Program-made: the position numbers and the translations under genes | Assembly: GCA_023412995.1 (NCBI GenBank) | Contig: JAEZQS010000319.1 | Coordinates: 1 to 7,437, forward strand | DNA length: 7,437 nt | DNA from: Pseudomonadota bacterium | Lineage (GTDB): Bacteria; Pseudomonadota; Gammaproteobacteria; Xanthomonadales; Rhodanobacteraceae | Direction of reading: 5' to 3' | Notes under the pieces: model-generated | Told to the model about the DNA's origin: nothing | What the model saw: the letters and a program-made list of their open reading frames with translations, nothing else | The model's database searches: none | In this document: one piece after another, positions 1 through 5,904 of the stretch | Numbering within the stretch: position 1 is the first letter of the stretch | Layout of the letters: each line of letters begins with the position of its first letter

Positions 1-399
1 CGCCGCGCCCCCGGCGCCAAGCAGCAGCACGCGGGCGCCGGGCAGGGCGAAACCGGCGCGCGTGAGGTCGCGCAGCAGGCCCTCGCCATCCGTGCTGTCG
101 CCGTGCCAGCCGGCGTCGCGACGCAGCAGCGTATTGGCGCTGCCGCAACGCCGCGCACGACCGGACAGCGTGCCGCACAGGTGCGCGGCGTCTTCCTTCA
201 GTGGCAGCGTGACGTTGGCACCCACGCCGCCGTCGGCAGCGAAGGCGGCGAGGAGGGAGGCAAACGCCGCGCGCGTGGCTTCGATGGCGCGGTAGTCGAT
301 CGCAATGCCCGCCTGGGCGGCGAATGCCGCATGGATGCGCGGCGAGAGCGAATGCGCGACCGGCGAACCGAACACCGCATGGCGCGGCAGGGAGTTCAC
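1..399 (-). CDS. aroE: Shikimate dehydrogenase, N-terminal part (cut by left window edge)
   Basis: NADP-dependent reduction of 3-dehydroshikimate to shikimate, fourth step of the chorismate pathway, cytosolic. The first 133 residues are visible. The N-terminal substrate domain shows F-G-S-P-V-A-H-S-L-S-P (10-20, with the S-x-S shikimate-binding serines), G-A-N-V-T-L-P-L-K (60-68, catalytic Lys68 and Asn62), A-N-T-L (88-91) and T-D-G (103-105, Asp104 catalytic partner). The NADP fold begins with L-L-L-G-A-G-G-A (125-132), where the window ends. The start is GTG at 399-397; it overlaps the hemB TGA as GTGA, so translation is probably coupled to hemB. One oddity is that residue 102 is Ser (codon 94-96) in a motif usually written G-D/Y-N-T-D-G. 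About half of the usual roughly 275-residue protein is outside the window. The identification is firm from motif order. Confidence 0.95.
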   Translation of the reverse strand, partial: MNSLPRHAVFGSPVAHSLSPRIHAAFAAQAGIAIDYRAIEATRAAFASLLAAFAADGGVGANVTLPLKEDAAHLCGTLSGRARRCGSANTLLRRDAGWHGDSTDGEGLLRDLTRAGFALPGARVLLLGAGGAA

Positions 400-1385
400 T
401 CGCGCAGCCAGCGCGCCGCGTCCATGGCAAAGTAGGTCAGCACGGCGTCGGCGCCCGCACGGCGGATGCCGGTGAGGGCCTCCAGCACGCAGGCCCGCTC
501 ATCCAGCCAGCCCTTGGCGAAGGCCGCCTTGAGCATCGCGTACTCGCCGCTCACCTGGTAGGCGAAGGTCGGCACGCCGAAGCGTTCCTTCACGCGGCGG
601 ACGACGTCGAGGTAGGGCATGGCCGGCTTCAACATCACCATGTCGGCGCCTTCCTCGAGGTCGAGCGCCACCTCGCGCAAGGCCTCGTCGGTGTTGGCCG
701 GGTCCATCTGGTAGGTCTTCTTGTCGCCCTTGCCGAGGTTGGCGGCGGAACCCACCGCGTCGCGGAACGGCCCGTAGAAGGCCGAGGCGTACTTGGCCGA
801 ATAGGCCAGGATGCGGGTATGCACGTGGCCGCCGGCTTCGAGCGCGGCGCGGATCGCGCCAATGCGCCCGTCCATCATGTCCGACGGCGCGACGACGTCG
901 GCGCCGGCTTCCGCATGCGATACCGCCTGCTTCACCAGCGCCTCGACGGTGGCGTCGTTGGTGACGTACCCGTGGCTGTCGACGAGGCCATCCTGTCCGT
1001 GCGTGGTGTAGGGGTCGAGCGCCACGTCGGTGATGACGCCGAGTTCCGGCTGGGCGTCCTTCAGTGCGCGCACGCTGCGCTGCACCAGCCCCTGCGCATC
1101 CCACGCCGCGCGCGCATCGGCGGATTTCGCTTCCGGCGGCGTGACGGGGAAGAGCGCCAGCGCCGGGATGCCGAGCGCGACGGCTTCGCCCGCCAGCCGC
1201 ACCAGGCGATCGATCGTCAGGCGCTCCACGCCCGGCATGGAGGGCACCGCTTCGCTGGCGTCGCGCCCCTCGCGCACGAAGACCGGCAGGATGAGATCGC
1301 TCGGTGCGAGGTCCGTTTCGCGCATCAACGCGCGGGAAAACACGTCGCGGCGCATGCGGCGGAGGCGGCTGGCAGGGTAGGCCAT
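396..1385 (-). CDS. hemB: Delta-aminolevulinic acid dehydratase (porphobilinogen synthase)
   Basis: Condenses two 5-aminolevulinate molecules to porphobilinogen in tetrapyrrole (heme) synthesis; cytosolic homo-octameric TIM-barrel enzyme. With the start at 1385 it has 329 residues, normal for the family. The two active-site lysines are Lys198 (in A-Y-S-A-K-Y-A-S-A-F-Y-G-P-F-R) and Lys253 (Schiff base, in M-V-M-L-K-P-A). The metal loop D-V-A-L-D-P-Y-T-T-H-G-Q-D-G (120-133) has aspartates where zinc-type enzymes have three cysteines, so this is the Asp-rich, Mg-dependent class known from Pseudomonas and relatives. An in-frame ATG at 1412 would add nine residues, but it overlaps a good -10 box (TAGAAT, 1416-1411) and the family normally begins near A-Y-P-x-x-R-x-R-R, so 1385 is preferred. 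Neither start has a strong Shine-Dalgarno. It ends in a GTGA overlap with aroE, indicating an operon. Confidence 0.96.
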   Translation of the reverse strand: MAYPASRLRRMRRDVFSRALMRETDLAPSDLILPVFVREGRDASEAVPSMPGVERLTIDRLVRLAGEAVALGIPALALFPVTPPEAKSADARAAWDAQGLVQRSVRALKDAQPELGVITDVALDPYTTHGQDGLVDSHGYVTNDATVEALVKQAVSHAEAGADVVAPSDMMDGRIGAIRAALEAGGHVHTRILAYSAKYASAFYGPFRDAVGSAANLGKGDKKTYQMDPANTDEALREVALDLEEGADMVMLKPAMPYLDVVRRVKERFGVPTFAYQVSGEYAMLKAAFAKGWLDERACVLEALTGIRRAGADAVLTYFAMDAARWLRE

Positions 1386-1410
1386 GGCGGGACTCGCGGG
1401 AAAAAGGCCC

Positions 1411-1416
1411 ATTCTA
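1411..1416 (-). promoter_or_regulatory. Candidate -10 box of the hemB promoter
   Basis: On the minus strand this reads TAGAAT, five of six matches to TATAAT. It lies 25 bp upstream of the preferred hemB ATG (1385), so the 5' leader would be about 18-20 nt. No convincing -35 hexamer lies 16-18 bp further upstream. This is motif reading only. Confidence 0.35.
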
Positions 1417-1519
1417 CGCCGGGCCGCCGATGCACCCGGGGAGCGCTGGCCCGAACGCGCCGGCCGTCACGTTTTTGCCGGACCCTGCGCGGCTTTTTGC
1501 ACCGCATCATCGAAAACTG

Positions 1520-1547
1520 TTAAGCAATCGTTAGTCTGCGTTACGAT
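1520..1547 (+). promoter_or_regulatory. Candidate promoter for the band-7-like gene
   Basis: This is the most AT-rich patch of the hemB/band-7 intergenic region (about 1510-1560). It has a -10-like TACGAT (1542-1547) and a weak -35-like TTAAGC (1520-1525), 16 bp apart. It points toward the gene starting at 1604. The -10 matches four of six consensus bases and the -35 only three, so the call rests mainly on composition and position in a divergent intergenic region. The remainder of 1413-1603 holds no gene that I can support. Confidence 0.3.
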
Positions 1548-1603
1548 AAGGTGCTTCAGTCGCTCCTGAGCTATGTAGCCCAAGCTGCTGCAGGACAACG
1601 GAA

Positions 1604-2059
1604 ATGGTCCTCCCCCTCATTCTCTCTGCCGCGTGTGCGATGGCCCTCCTGGCCATGGCATCGATCCGTCGCGTTCCGCACGGGCACGTGTATGCCTTCC
1701 GCCGCAGGGACGGGCGGGTGCGCATCGTCCGCTCGGGCACCCACCTCGTGTTGCCTCTGGTGGAGCGCGTCGCGCGGCGGATCAGCCTCGCTGGCAGCAC
1801 CCTCCCGGTCGAGGGGCTGGAGCGCGATGGGATGCGGCAGCGCGCGACCGTGTACTTCCAGGTACTCGATCCCGACCGCGCCGGCGCGGAGATCGACGGG
1901 CTCGAAGATCGCCTCGCCACGGCGACGCGGCGGCTGTACGACGGTCCCGGCCTGCCGGATGCGCCGACGGCCCGGCCCGGCTGGCTGAAGCAGGGCCTCA
2001 ACGCCGAGCTGCGCGAGCGTGGCCTGCTGGTCGCCCGGGTCGATCTCGCGAGCGCCTGA
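1604..2059 (+). CDS. Short SPFH/band-7-like membrane-anchored protein
   Basis: Protein of 151 residues with no assigned function. Residues 1-20 form one hydrophobic segment, probably an N-terminal membrane anchor, followed by R-R-V-P-H-G-H-V-Y-A-F. The stretch from about 22 to 100 follows the order of the start of an SPFH/band-7 (stomatin, HflK/C, prohibitin) domain: V-P-x-G-x-x-x-x-F-R-R-x-G-R then G-T-H-L-V-L-P-L-V-E-R-V (the usual G-x-H-x-x-x-P-x-x-x-x-V) then R-Q-R-A-T-V-Y-F-Q-V-L-D-P. It stops far short of the 250-400 residues of complete family members and lacks the long coiled coil, though a helical remnant (L-K-Q-G-L-N-A-E-L-R-E-R-G-L, about 132-145) matches the place where SPFH domains have their last helix. 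The start is ATG 1604, with AGGA at 1592-1595 eight bases upstream. It lies between divergent hemB and rsmG. The band-7 assignment is inference from motif order. Confidence 0.75.
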   Translation: MVLPLILSAACAMALLAMASIRRVPHGHVYAFRRRDGRVRIVRSGTHLVLPLVERVARRISLAGSTLPVEGLERDGMRQRATVYFQVLDPDRAGAEIDGLEDRLATATRRLYDGPGLPDAPTARPGWLKQGLNAELRERGLLVARVDLASA

Positions 2060-2067
2060 GCGGCAAC

Positions 2068-2083
2068 GGCGCGCGAACGCGCC
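2068..2083 (+). terminator. GC-rich stem-loop after the band-7-like gene (terminator-like, no U tract)
   Basis: Perfect 6-bp stem GGCGCG / CGCGCC closing a CGAA tetraloop, nine bases after the stop codon at 2057-2059. No T-run follows, so it is not a canonical intrinsic terminator. It could stabilise the 3' end or partially separate this gene from rsmG. Confidence 0.35.
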
Positions 2084-2161
2084 TGTCCCGATCCCGGTGG
2101 TGCGGTGGCTTTTGGCGGTGGCGGCACCGATACTGCGCGCCCCCGCACCGCTGCGACCGCC

Positions 2162-2809
2162 ATGGCCGACCGCGATCCGCTGCGGCAGCGCCTGTGCGCC
2201 GGCCTTGCCGCCCTCGAACTTCCGCTGGACGATGCCGCGACCGCGCGCCTGCTGGCGTACGTGGCCCTGCTGGCGCGCTGGAACGCCGCCTACAACCTGA
2301 GCGCGGTGCGCGATCCAGCCGAGATGGTCACCCGGCACCTGCTCGATTCGCTCGCCATCCTGCCCCACGTCGCGGGCGAAACCCTGGCCGACCTCGGCAG
2401 TGGGGCCGGCCTGCCGGGCATTCCCCTGGCCATCGCGACGCCCGCGCGGCGCGTGACTCTGGTGGATTCCAACGGCAAGAAGGCGCGCTTCCTGCGCGCC
2501 GCCGTGCGCGAGCTTGGCCTTGCCAACGCGATGGTCGTCGAGCGACGGGTGGAGGCGGTCACCGGCGCCTTCGACTGCATCACCGCGCGGGCGTTCGCGA
2601 GCCTCGCCGACATGCTGGCATGGGGCGGGCACCTGCTGGCGCCCCGCGGTTCGTGGCTGGCTCTGAAGGGCCGCCTGGACGAGGAAGAACTGGCTGCGGT
2701 GCCTGCCGCGTTCGAGGTCGTGCGCCGCGTGCGGCTGGACGTGCCCGGCCTCGCGGCCGAGCGCCACCTGGTGGTGCTGCGCCACGCCACCGGCGCGCCG
2801 GCATGCTGA
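2162..2809 (+). CDS. rsmG: 16S rRNA (guanine527-N7)-methyltransferase
   Basis: Uses S-adenosylmethionine to methylate G527 N7 in the 530 loop of 16S rRNA; formerly gidB. With the ATG at 2162 it has 215 residues, the usual length. Signature elements in order: L-L-A-R-W-N-A-A-Y-N-L-S-A-V-R-D (37-51), R-H-L-L-D-S (58-63), the SAM motif D-L-G-S-G-A-G-L-P-G-I-P-L (77-89), the motif-II acid in L-V-D-S-N-G-K-K-A-R-F-L (100-111), T-A-R-A-F-A-S-L (141-148), L-K-G-R (168-171) and the C-terminal E-R-H-L-V-V (200-205). The reading frame continues upstream to a GTG at 2105, but those 19 residues are low-complexity and outside the family's start. There is no strong Shine-Dalgarno. A -10-like GATACT lies at 2129-2134. 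It is followed by parA after 85 bp, the conserved gidB-parA-parB arrangement near bacterial chromosome origins. Confidence 0.95.
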   Translation: MADRDPLRQRLCAGLAALELPLDDAATARLLAYVALLARWNAAYNLSAVRDPAEMVTRHLLDSLAILPHVAGETLADLGSGAGLPGIPLAIATPARRVTLVDSNGKKARFLRAAVRELGLANAMVVERRVEAVTGAFDCITARAFASLADMLAWGGHLLAPRGSWLALKGRLDEEELAAVPAAFEVVRRVRLDVPGLAAERHLVVLRHATGAPAC

Positions 2810-2859
2810 GGGCGCGCCCCGCCGACAAGTGCCTCACTGCGGGCGCGCGCGCAGTCCGA

Positions 2860-2865
2860 TACGAT
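2860..2865 (+). promoter_or_regulatory. Candidate -10 box for parAB
   Basis: TACGAT (four of six to TATAAT), 29 bp upstream of the parA ATG at 2895, would give a leader of roughly 20 nt. The hexamer is the same as the one proposed at 1542-1547. No good -35 is seen at the expected distance. The rsmG-parA gap (2810-2894) otherwise holds only GC-rich sequence with a short CTGCG/CGCAG inverted repeat at 2837-2854. Confidence 0.25.
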
Positions 2866-2894
2866 GGCGGGCCCCGCACCCGGTCCAGCGGCCC

Positions 2895-3689
2895 ATGACC
2901 CGCATCATCGCAATCGCCAACCAGAAGGGCGGCGTCGGCAAGACCACCACCGCCGTCAACCTCGCCGCCGCGCTCGCCGAGACGCGGCGCAAGGTGCTGC
3001 TGGTCGATTTCGATCCGCAGGGCAACGCGACCATGGCGTCCGGCGTCGACAAGCGGGTGGCCAAGCCGAATGGCTGCGAAGTGCTGCTGGACGAGGCGCC
3101 GATCGAGCAGGCCATCGTCGCCACCGAAGGCGGCTTCGACCTGCTGCCGGGCAACGGCGACCTCACTGCGGCGGAACTGAAGCTGATGGACGCGCTGGCG
3201 CGCGAGTCGCGCCTGAAGGAACAGCTCGCGCGCCTCGGCAACCGTTACCAGACCATCCTGATCGACTGCCCGCCCACGCTCCACCTGCTGACCATCAACG
3301 CCCTCACCGCGGCGCACGGCGTGCTGATTCCGGTGCAGTGCGAGTACTTCGCGCTGGAGGGCCTCACCAGCCTGCTGGAAACGGTCAAGGCGGTGCGCCA
3401 GCGCCTCAATCCGCAGCTGGAAGTGGAAGGCCTGTTGCGCACCATGTACGACATGCGCAACAACCTCGGCAACGAGGTCTCGCTGCAGCTGACGCGCCAC
3501 TTCGGCGACAAGGTGCTGCGCTCGATCATCCCGCGCAACATCCGCCTGGCCGAGGCGCCCAGCCACGGCAAGCCGATCAACCTCTACGACCGCGAATCAC
3601 GCGGCGCCATCGCCTACCTCGGCCTTGCCGGCGAGATGCTGCGCCGCGAGCGCGGCACGCCGGCACCCGGCGCGGCCGCGGCGCACTGA
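2895..3689 (+). CDS. parA: Chromosome partitioning ATPase ParA (Soj)
   Basis: Deviant Walker ATPase of 264 residues that binds nucleoid DNA in its ATP form and is triggered by ParB-parS complexes, moving replicated origins apart. Visible motifs: I-A-N-Q-K-G-G-V-G-K-T-T-T (deviant Walker A, 7-19, with signature Lys11 and Lys16), V-L-L-V-D-F-D-P-Q-G-N (Walker A', 34-44, Asp38 and Asp40), T-I-L-I-D-C-P-P (Walker B, 120-127), I-P-V-Q-C-E-Y-F-A-L-E-G (145-156) and the C-terminal I-P-R-N-I-R-L-A-E-A-P-S-H-G-K-P (212-227) typical of chromosomal Soj. It has no N-terminal HTH, unlike plasmid type Ia ParA. The start ATG 2895 (M-T-R-I-I-A-I-A-N-Q-K-G-G) matches the family; the frame extends to 2829 without similarity. 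It lies 14 bp ahead of parB and is clearly co-transcribed. Confidence 0.97.
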   Translation: MTRIIAIANQKGGVGKTTTAVNLAAALAETRRKVLLVDFDPQGNATMASGVDKRVAKPNGCEVLLDEAPIEQAIVATEGGFDLLPGNGDLTAAELKLMDALARESRLKEQLARLGNRYQTILIDCPPTLHLLTINALTAAHGVLIPVQCEYFALEGLTSLLETVKAVRQRLNPQLEVEGLLRTMYDMRNNLGNEVSLQLTRHFGDKVLRSIIPRNIRLAEAPSHGKPINLYDRESRGAIAYLGLAGEMLRRERGTPAPGAAAAH

Positions 3690-3703
3690 AGGAAGTCTCC
3701 CGC

Positions 3704-4579
3704 ATGGCAACCAGGAAACGCGCATCCAGCCTCGGCCGTGGACTCGACGCGCTGCTCGGCGGCAGCGCTGATGCGGCTGTGCAGCCCGGCGCGCCGGAAG
3801 GCGAACTGCAGACGCTGCCGGCGGACGCGATCCAGCCCGGCAAGTACCAGCCGCGCCAGCACATCGACGCCGACCGCCTGGACGAACTGGCCGCCTCGAT
3901 CCGCACCCAGGGCCTGATCCAGCCGGTGGTGGTGCGCGCGATCGGGCCGGGCCGCTACGAACTGATTGCCGGCGAGCGCCGCTGGCGCGCCGCGCAGAAG
4001 GCGGGGCTCAGCGAGATCCCGGCCCTCGTGCGCGAGGTCGCCGACCAGGCCGTGGTGGCGATGGCGCTGATCGAGAACATCCAGCGCGAGGACCTTTCGC
4101 CGCTGGAGGAAGCCCAGGCGCTGTCGCGCCTGATCGAGGAGTTCTCGCTCACCCACCAGCAGGCGGCCGACGCGGTCGGCCGCTCGCGCGCGGCGGTTTC
4201 CAACCTGCTGCGCCTGCTCGACCTGCCCGCCCCGATCAAGCGCCTGCTGGACGAGCGCAAGCTCGACATGGGCCACGCGCGCGCCCTCGCCGCCCTGCCC
4301 GAGCCCCGCGCCATCGCGCTGGCGCGCGAGGCGGCGGAAAAGGGCTGGTCGGTACGCGAACTCGAAGAAGCCGCGCGCCGCGCTGATGCCGCGCCGGGGG
4401 CGAAAGGCGGTCGCCCGGCGCGCCCGGTCGAGCCCAACATCGCCGCGCTGGAGCGCGACCTCGGCGAAAAGCTCGCCACCCGCGTCAGCGTCGCCCACGC
4501 CCGCAACGGCCGCGGCAAGCTCGTCATCCACTACCACAGCCTGGACGAGCTGGAAGGGATCCTGGGCAGGATCCGCTGA
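3704..4579 (+). CDS. parB: Chromosome partitioning protein ParB (Spo0J), CTP-dependent DNA clamp
   Basis: Protein of 291 residues that loads at parS, spreads as a CTP-gated clamp and stimulates ParA ATPase. In order: a basic ParA-activating tail with S-L-G-R-G-L-D-A-L-L-G (9-19); the CTP-binding boxes Q-P-R-Q (49-52), G-E-R-R-W-R-A-A-Q (90-98) and E-N-I-Q-R-E-D-L-S-P-L-E-E-A (124-137); a helix-turn-helix with Q-A-A-D-A-V-G-R-S-R-A-A-V-S-N-L-L-R-L-L (153-172) and the H-A-R-A-L (191-195) linker helix; a variable Ala/Pro/Gly linker (about 227-243); and a C-terminal dimerisation domain ending G-K-L-V-I-H-Y-H-S-L-D-E-L-E-G-I-L (271-287). The start ATG 3704 has AAGGAAG at 3689-3695, overlapping the end of parA. 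The stop faces the stop of a minus-strand gene with only 3 bp between. No consensus parS was found nearby. Confidence 0.97.
   Translation: MATRKRASSLGRGLDALLGGSADAAVQPGAPEGELQTLPADAIQPGKYQPRQHIDADRLDELAASIRTQGLIQPVVVRAIGPGRYELIAGERRWRAAQKAGLSEIPALVREVADQAVVAMALIENIQREDLSPLEEAQALSRLIEEFSLTHQQAADAVGRSRAAVSNLLRLLDLPAPIKRLLDERKLDMGHARALAALPEPRAIALAREAAEKGWSVRELEEAARRADAAPGAKGGRPARPVEPNIAALERDLGEKLATRVSVAHARNGRGKLVIHYHSLDELEGILGRIR
4557..4574. terminator. Inverted repeat at the parB 3' end (possible bidirectional hairpin)
   Basis: GGATCCT (4557-4563) and AGGATCC (4568-4574) form a perfect 7-bp stem with a GGGC loop, inside the last codons of parB and two bases before its stop. Because parB and the next gene converge with 3 bp between stops, this is the only obvious structure that could end transcription from either side. 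No T-run flanks it, so the terminator role is uncertain. Confidence 0.3.
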
Positions 4580-4582
4580 ACG

Positions 4583-5698
4583 TCACGGGCGCTCGAACCC
4601 GTCCCCGAACACCGGATCCTCGTGCCACGCAGCGATGTAGTTGACCGGCTGGCCGTCCATTTCGGCAAACGCGCCGGAGGTGACGAGGGTGCCGCCGAAC
4701 GGGACGAAGGCCGACACGGTGTAATCCGCGCCCGAACCCGGTGACGACCACGCGCTGCCGTTCCAGCGGGCGACGTGGCCGGCTGGGGTGCCGCCGGCGG
4801 TTTCGAAATAGCCACCGGCCCAGAGCTGCCCGTTGTAGCTGCCCAGCGCTTTGACCGTCTGGTTGGGCAATCCGTTTCCGAGACCCGATCCCAGCGGGCT
4901 CCAGCCGCTGCCGTTCCAGCGCGCGATGTTGTTGGCGCCGACGCCGCCGATCGAGGTGAAACGGCCGGCGGCGACGAGCTGGCCGTCGAAGCTGCCGAAG
5001 GCGTACACGGTGTCGTCGAGCTGGTCCTCGAATACCGACCAGGCGCTGCCGTCGAAGCGCCAGATGGCCGGGTCCATGTCGGGCCATGGCAGGTCGGCGG
5101 AGGCATAGAGCTGGCCGTCGTGGACGCCGAGCGCGTCGATGCTGTCGTCGAGGCCGCTGCCCAGCGCACTCCAGCTGCTGCCGTTCCAGCGCGCGATGTG
5201 TTCCATCGGGCCATCCACCAGCCAGATGCCCGCGATCACCAGCTGCCCTGCGTGCACCACCATCGCGTCGATGGAAATGAAGAAGTTGCCGGGCAAGGCG
5301 GACCAGTGGTTGCCATCCCACTGGGCCAGTCCGTCGGCAGCCACGCCGCCGATGCTGTCGAAGCTGCCGGCGACGACGAGCCGGTCGCCATAGGCGACGG
5401 CAAGGCGAAGACCGCCGTCGGCGCCGCCCCCGGGGAAGGCTTCCCAGGCGCCCCCGTTCCAGCGGGCAATGCGATCGGCCGCGACGCCGGAGGCATGCCG
5501 GAACCCGCCGACCGCCACCAGCTGGCCGCGAAACACCACGACGTCGTTGACCGATCCGTCCATGCCGGTGTCGAGTGGCGACCAGCCCGCGCCGGAACCG
5601 GTGACCGTTGGCGCTGCAGCGAGCGCCGCTGCCGGGAAGGGGGACGTGGTGCCGGCCAAAAGCAGCAACAGGAACCAGGTGGCGCGGAACGGATGCAT
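4583..5698 (-). CDS. Secreted beta-propeller-like repeat protein with F-G-D-G-F-E tail
   Basis: Protein of 371 residues, function unknown. A Sec signal peptide is evident: basic start M-H-P-F-R, hydrophobic core W-F-L-L-L-L-L-A-G (8-16), likely cleavage after A-L-A (25-27). The mature part is a tandem of units of about 42-51 residues, each with the core A-R-W-N-G-x-x-W-S-x-L-G-S-G followed by G-Q-L-V-A-x-G-x-F and G-G-x-x-A. W-N-G-like cores start near residues 79, 126, 170, 213, 260 and 311, with half-cores at the two ends (G-W-S-P-L at 38-42 and A-A-W at 356-358). That gives seven units, the number expected of a closed seven-bladed propeller whose last blade is completed by both ends. The final residues D-P-V-F-G-D-G-F-E-R-P (361-371) match the tail of the divergent neighbour. 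The start is ATG 5698, with GGAG at 5709-5706 seven bases upstream; an upstream extension to 5773 would bury the signal peptide. It could be an adhesin or a ligand-binding surface protein; nothing in it suggests catalysis. Confidence 0.85.
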   Translation of the reverse strand: MHPFRATWFLLLLLAGTTSPFPAAALAAAPTVTGSGAGWSPLDTGMDGSVNDVVVFRGQLVAVGGFRHASGVAADRIARWNGGAWEAFPGGGADGGLRLAVAYGDRLVVAGSFDSIGGVAADGLAQWDGNHWSALPGNFFISIDAMVVHAGQLVIAGIWLVDGPMEHIARWNGSSWSALGSGLDDSIDALGVHDGQLYASADLPWPDMDPAIWRFDGSAWSVFEDQLDDTVYAFGSFDGQLVAAGRFTSIGGVGANNIARWNGSGWSPLGSGLGNGLPNQTVKALGSYNGQLWAGGYFETAGGTPAGHVARWNGSAWSSPGSGADYTVSAFVPFGGTLVTSGAFAEMDGQPVNYIAAWHEDPVFGDGFERP

Positions 5699-5904
5699 GG
5701 CGGGTCTCCGGGAATCGTGATCGCGGCCGGGCGGGTTTGCCGCCGCAGGAAACCCTGCGCCAAACGCCGGCAAACCGGCTCACCGCCCCATGCGGCCGTG
5801 GCGACGGGTGGCGCATCCGGACCGGCATGGCGGGGTTCGATGCGCCAGGGCAACCTTCCGGCGCCTCCGCGGTACCCATGGGACCACCACGAGGGAGGAT
5901 GCCC
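5699..5904. other. Divergent intergenic region with a cluster of small stem-loops
   Basis: 206 bp between two divergent secreted-protein genes; it should contain both promoters, but I cannot place either with confidence. It holds three adjacent inverted repeats: GGCGG/CCGCC (5730-5734/5740-5744), CGCAGG/CCTGCG with an AAAC loop (5744-5749/5754-5759), and GCCGG/CCGGC with a CAAA loop (5766-5770/5775-5779). A strong Shine-Dalgarno (GGGAGG, ending at 5898) serves the plus-strand gene. No coding sequence is supported here. Confidence 0.5.

Noticed and set aside
1486..1500. Short T-run (CTTTTT) as an intrinsic terminator
   Set aside because: No stable stem immediately precedes it on the strand that would use it; no gene ends there.
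324..1523. Long plus-strand open frame (about 400 codons) opposite hemB
   Set aside because: Antisense shadow of hemB, His/Arg/Ala-rich, no recognisable family.
1633..2898. Plus-strand open frame of about 420 codons across the band-7-like gene and rsmG
   Set aside because: Out of frame with both; Arg-rich shadow with no motif.
2864..3703. Upstream extension of the parB frame through all of parA
   Set aside because: The frame is open only because of GC bias; parA is unambiguous in another frame, and parB has its own Shine-Dalgarno and ATG at 3704.
5705..5773. N-terminal extension of the propeller protein to an upstream ATG
   Set aside because: It would bury the signal peptide 25 residues inside, while ATG 5698 has a well-spaced GGAG.
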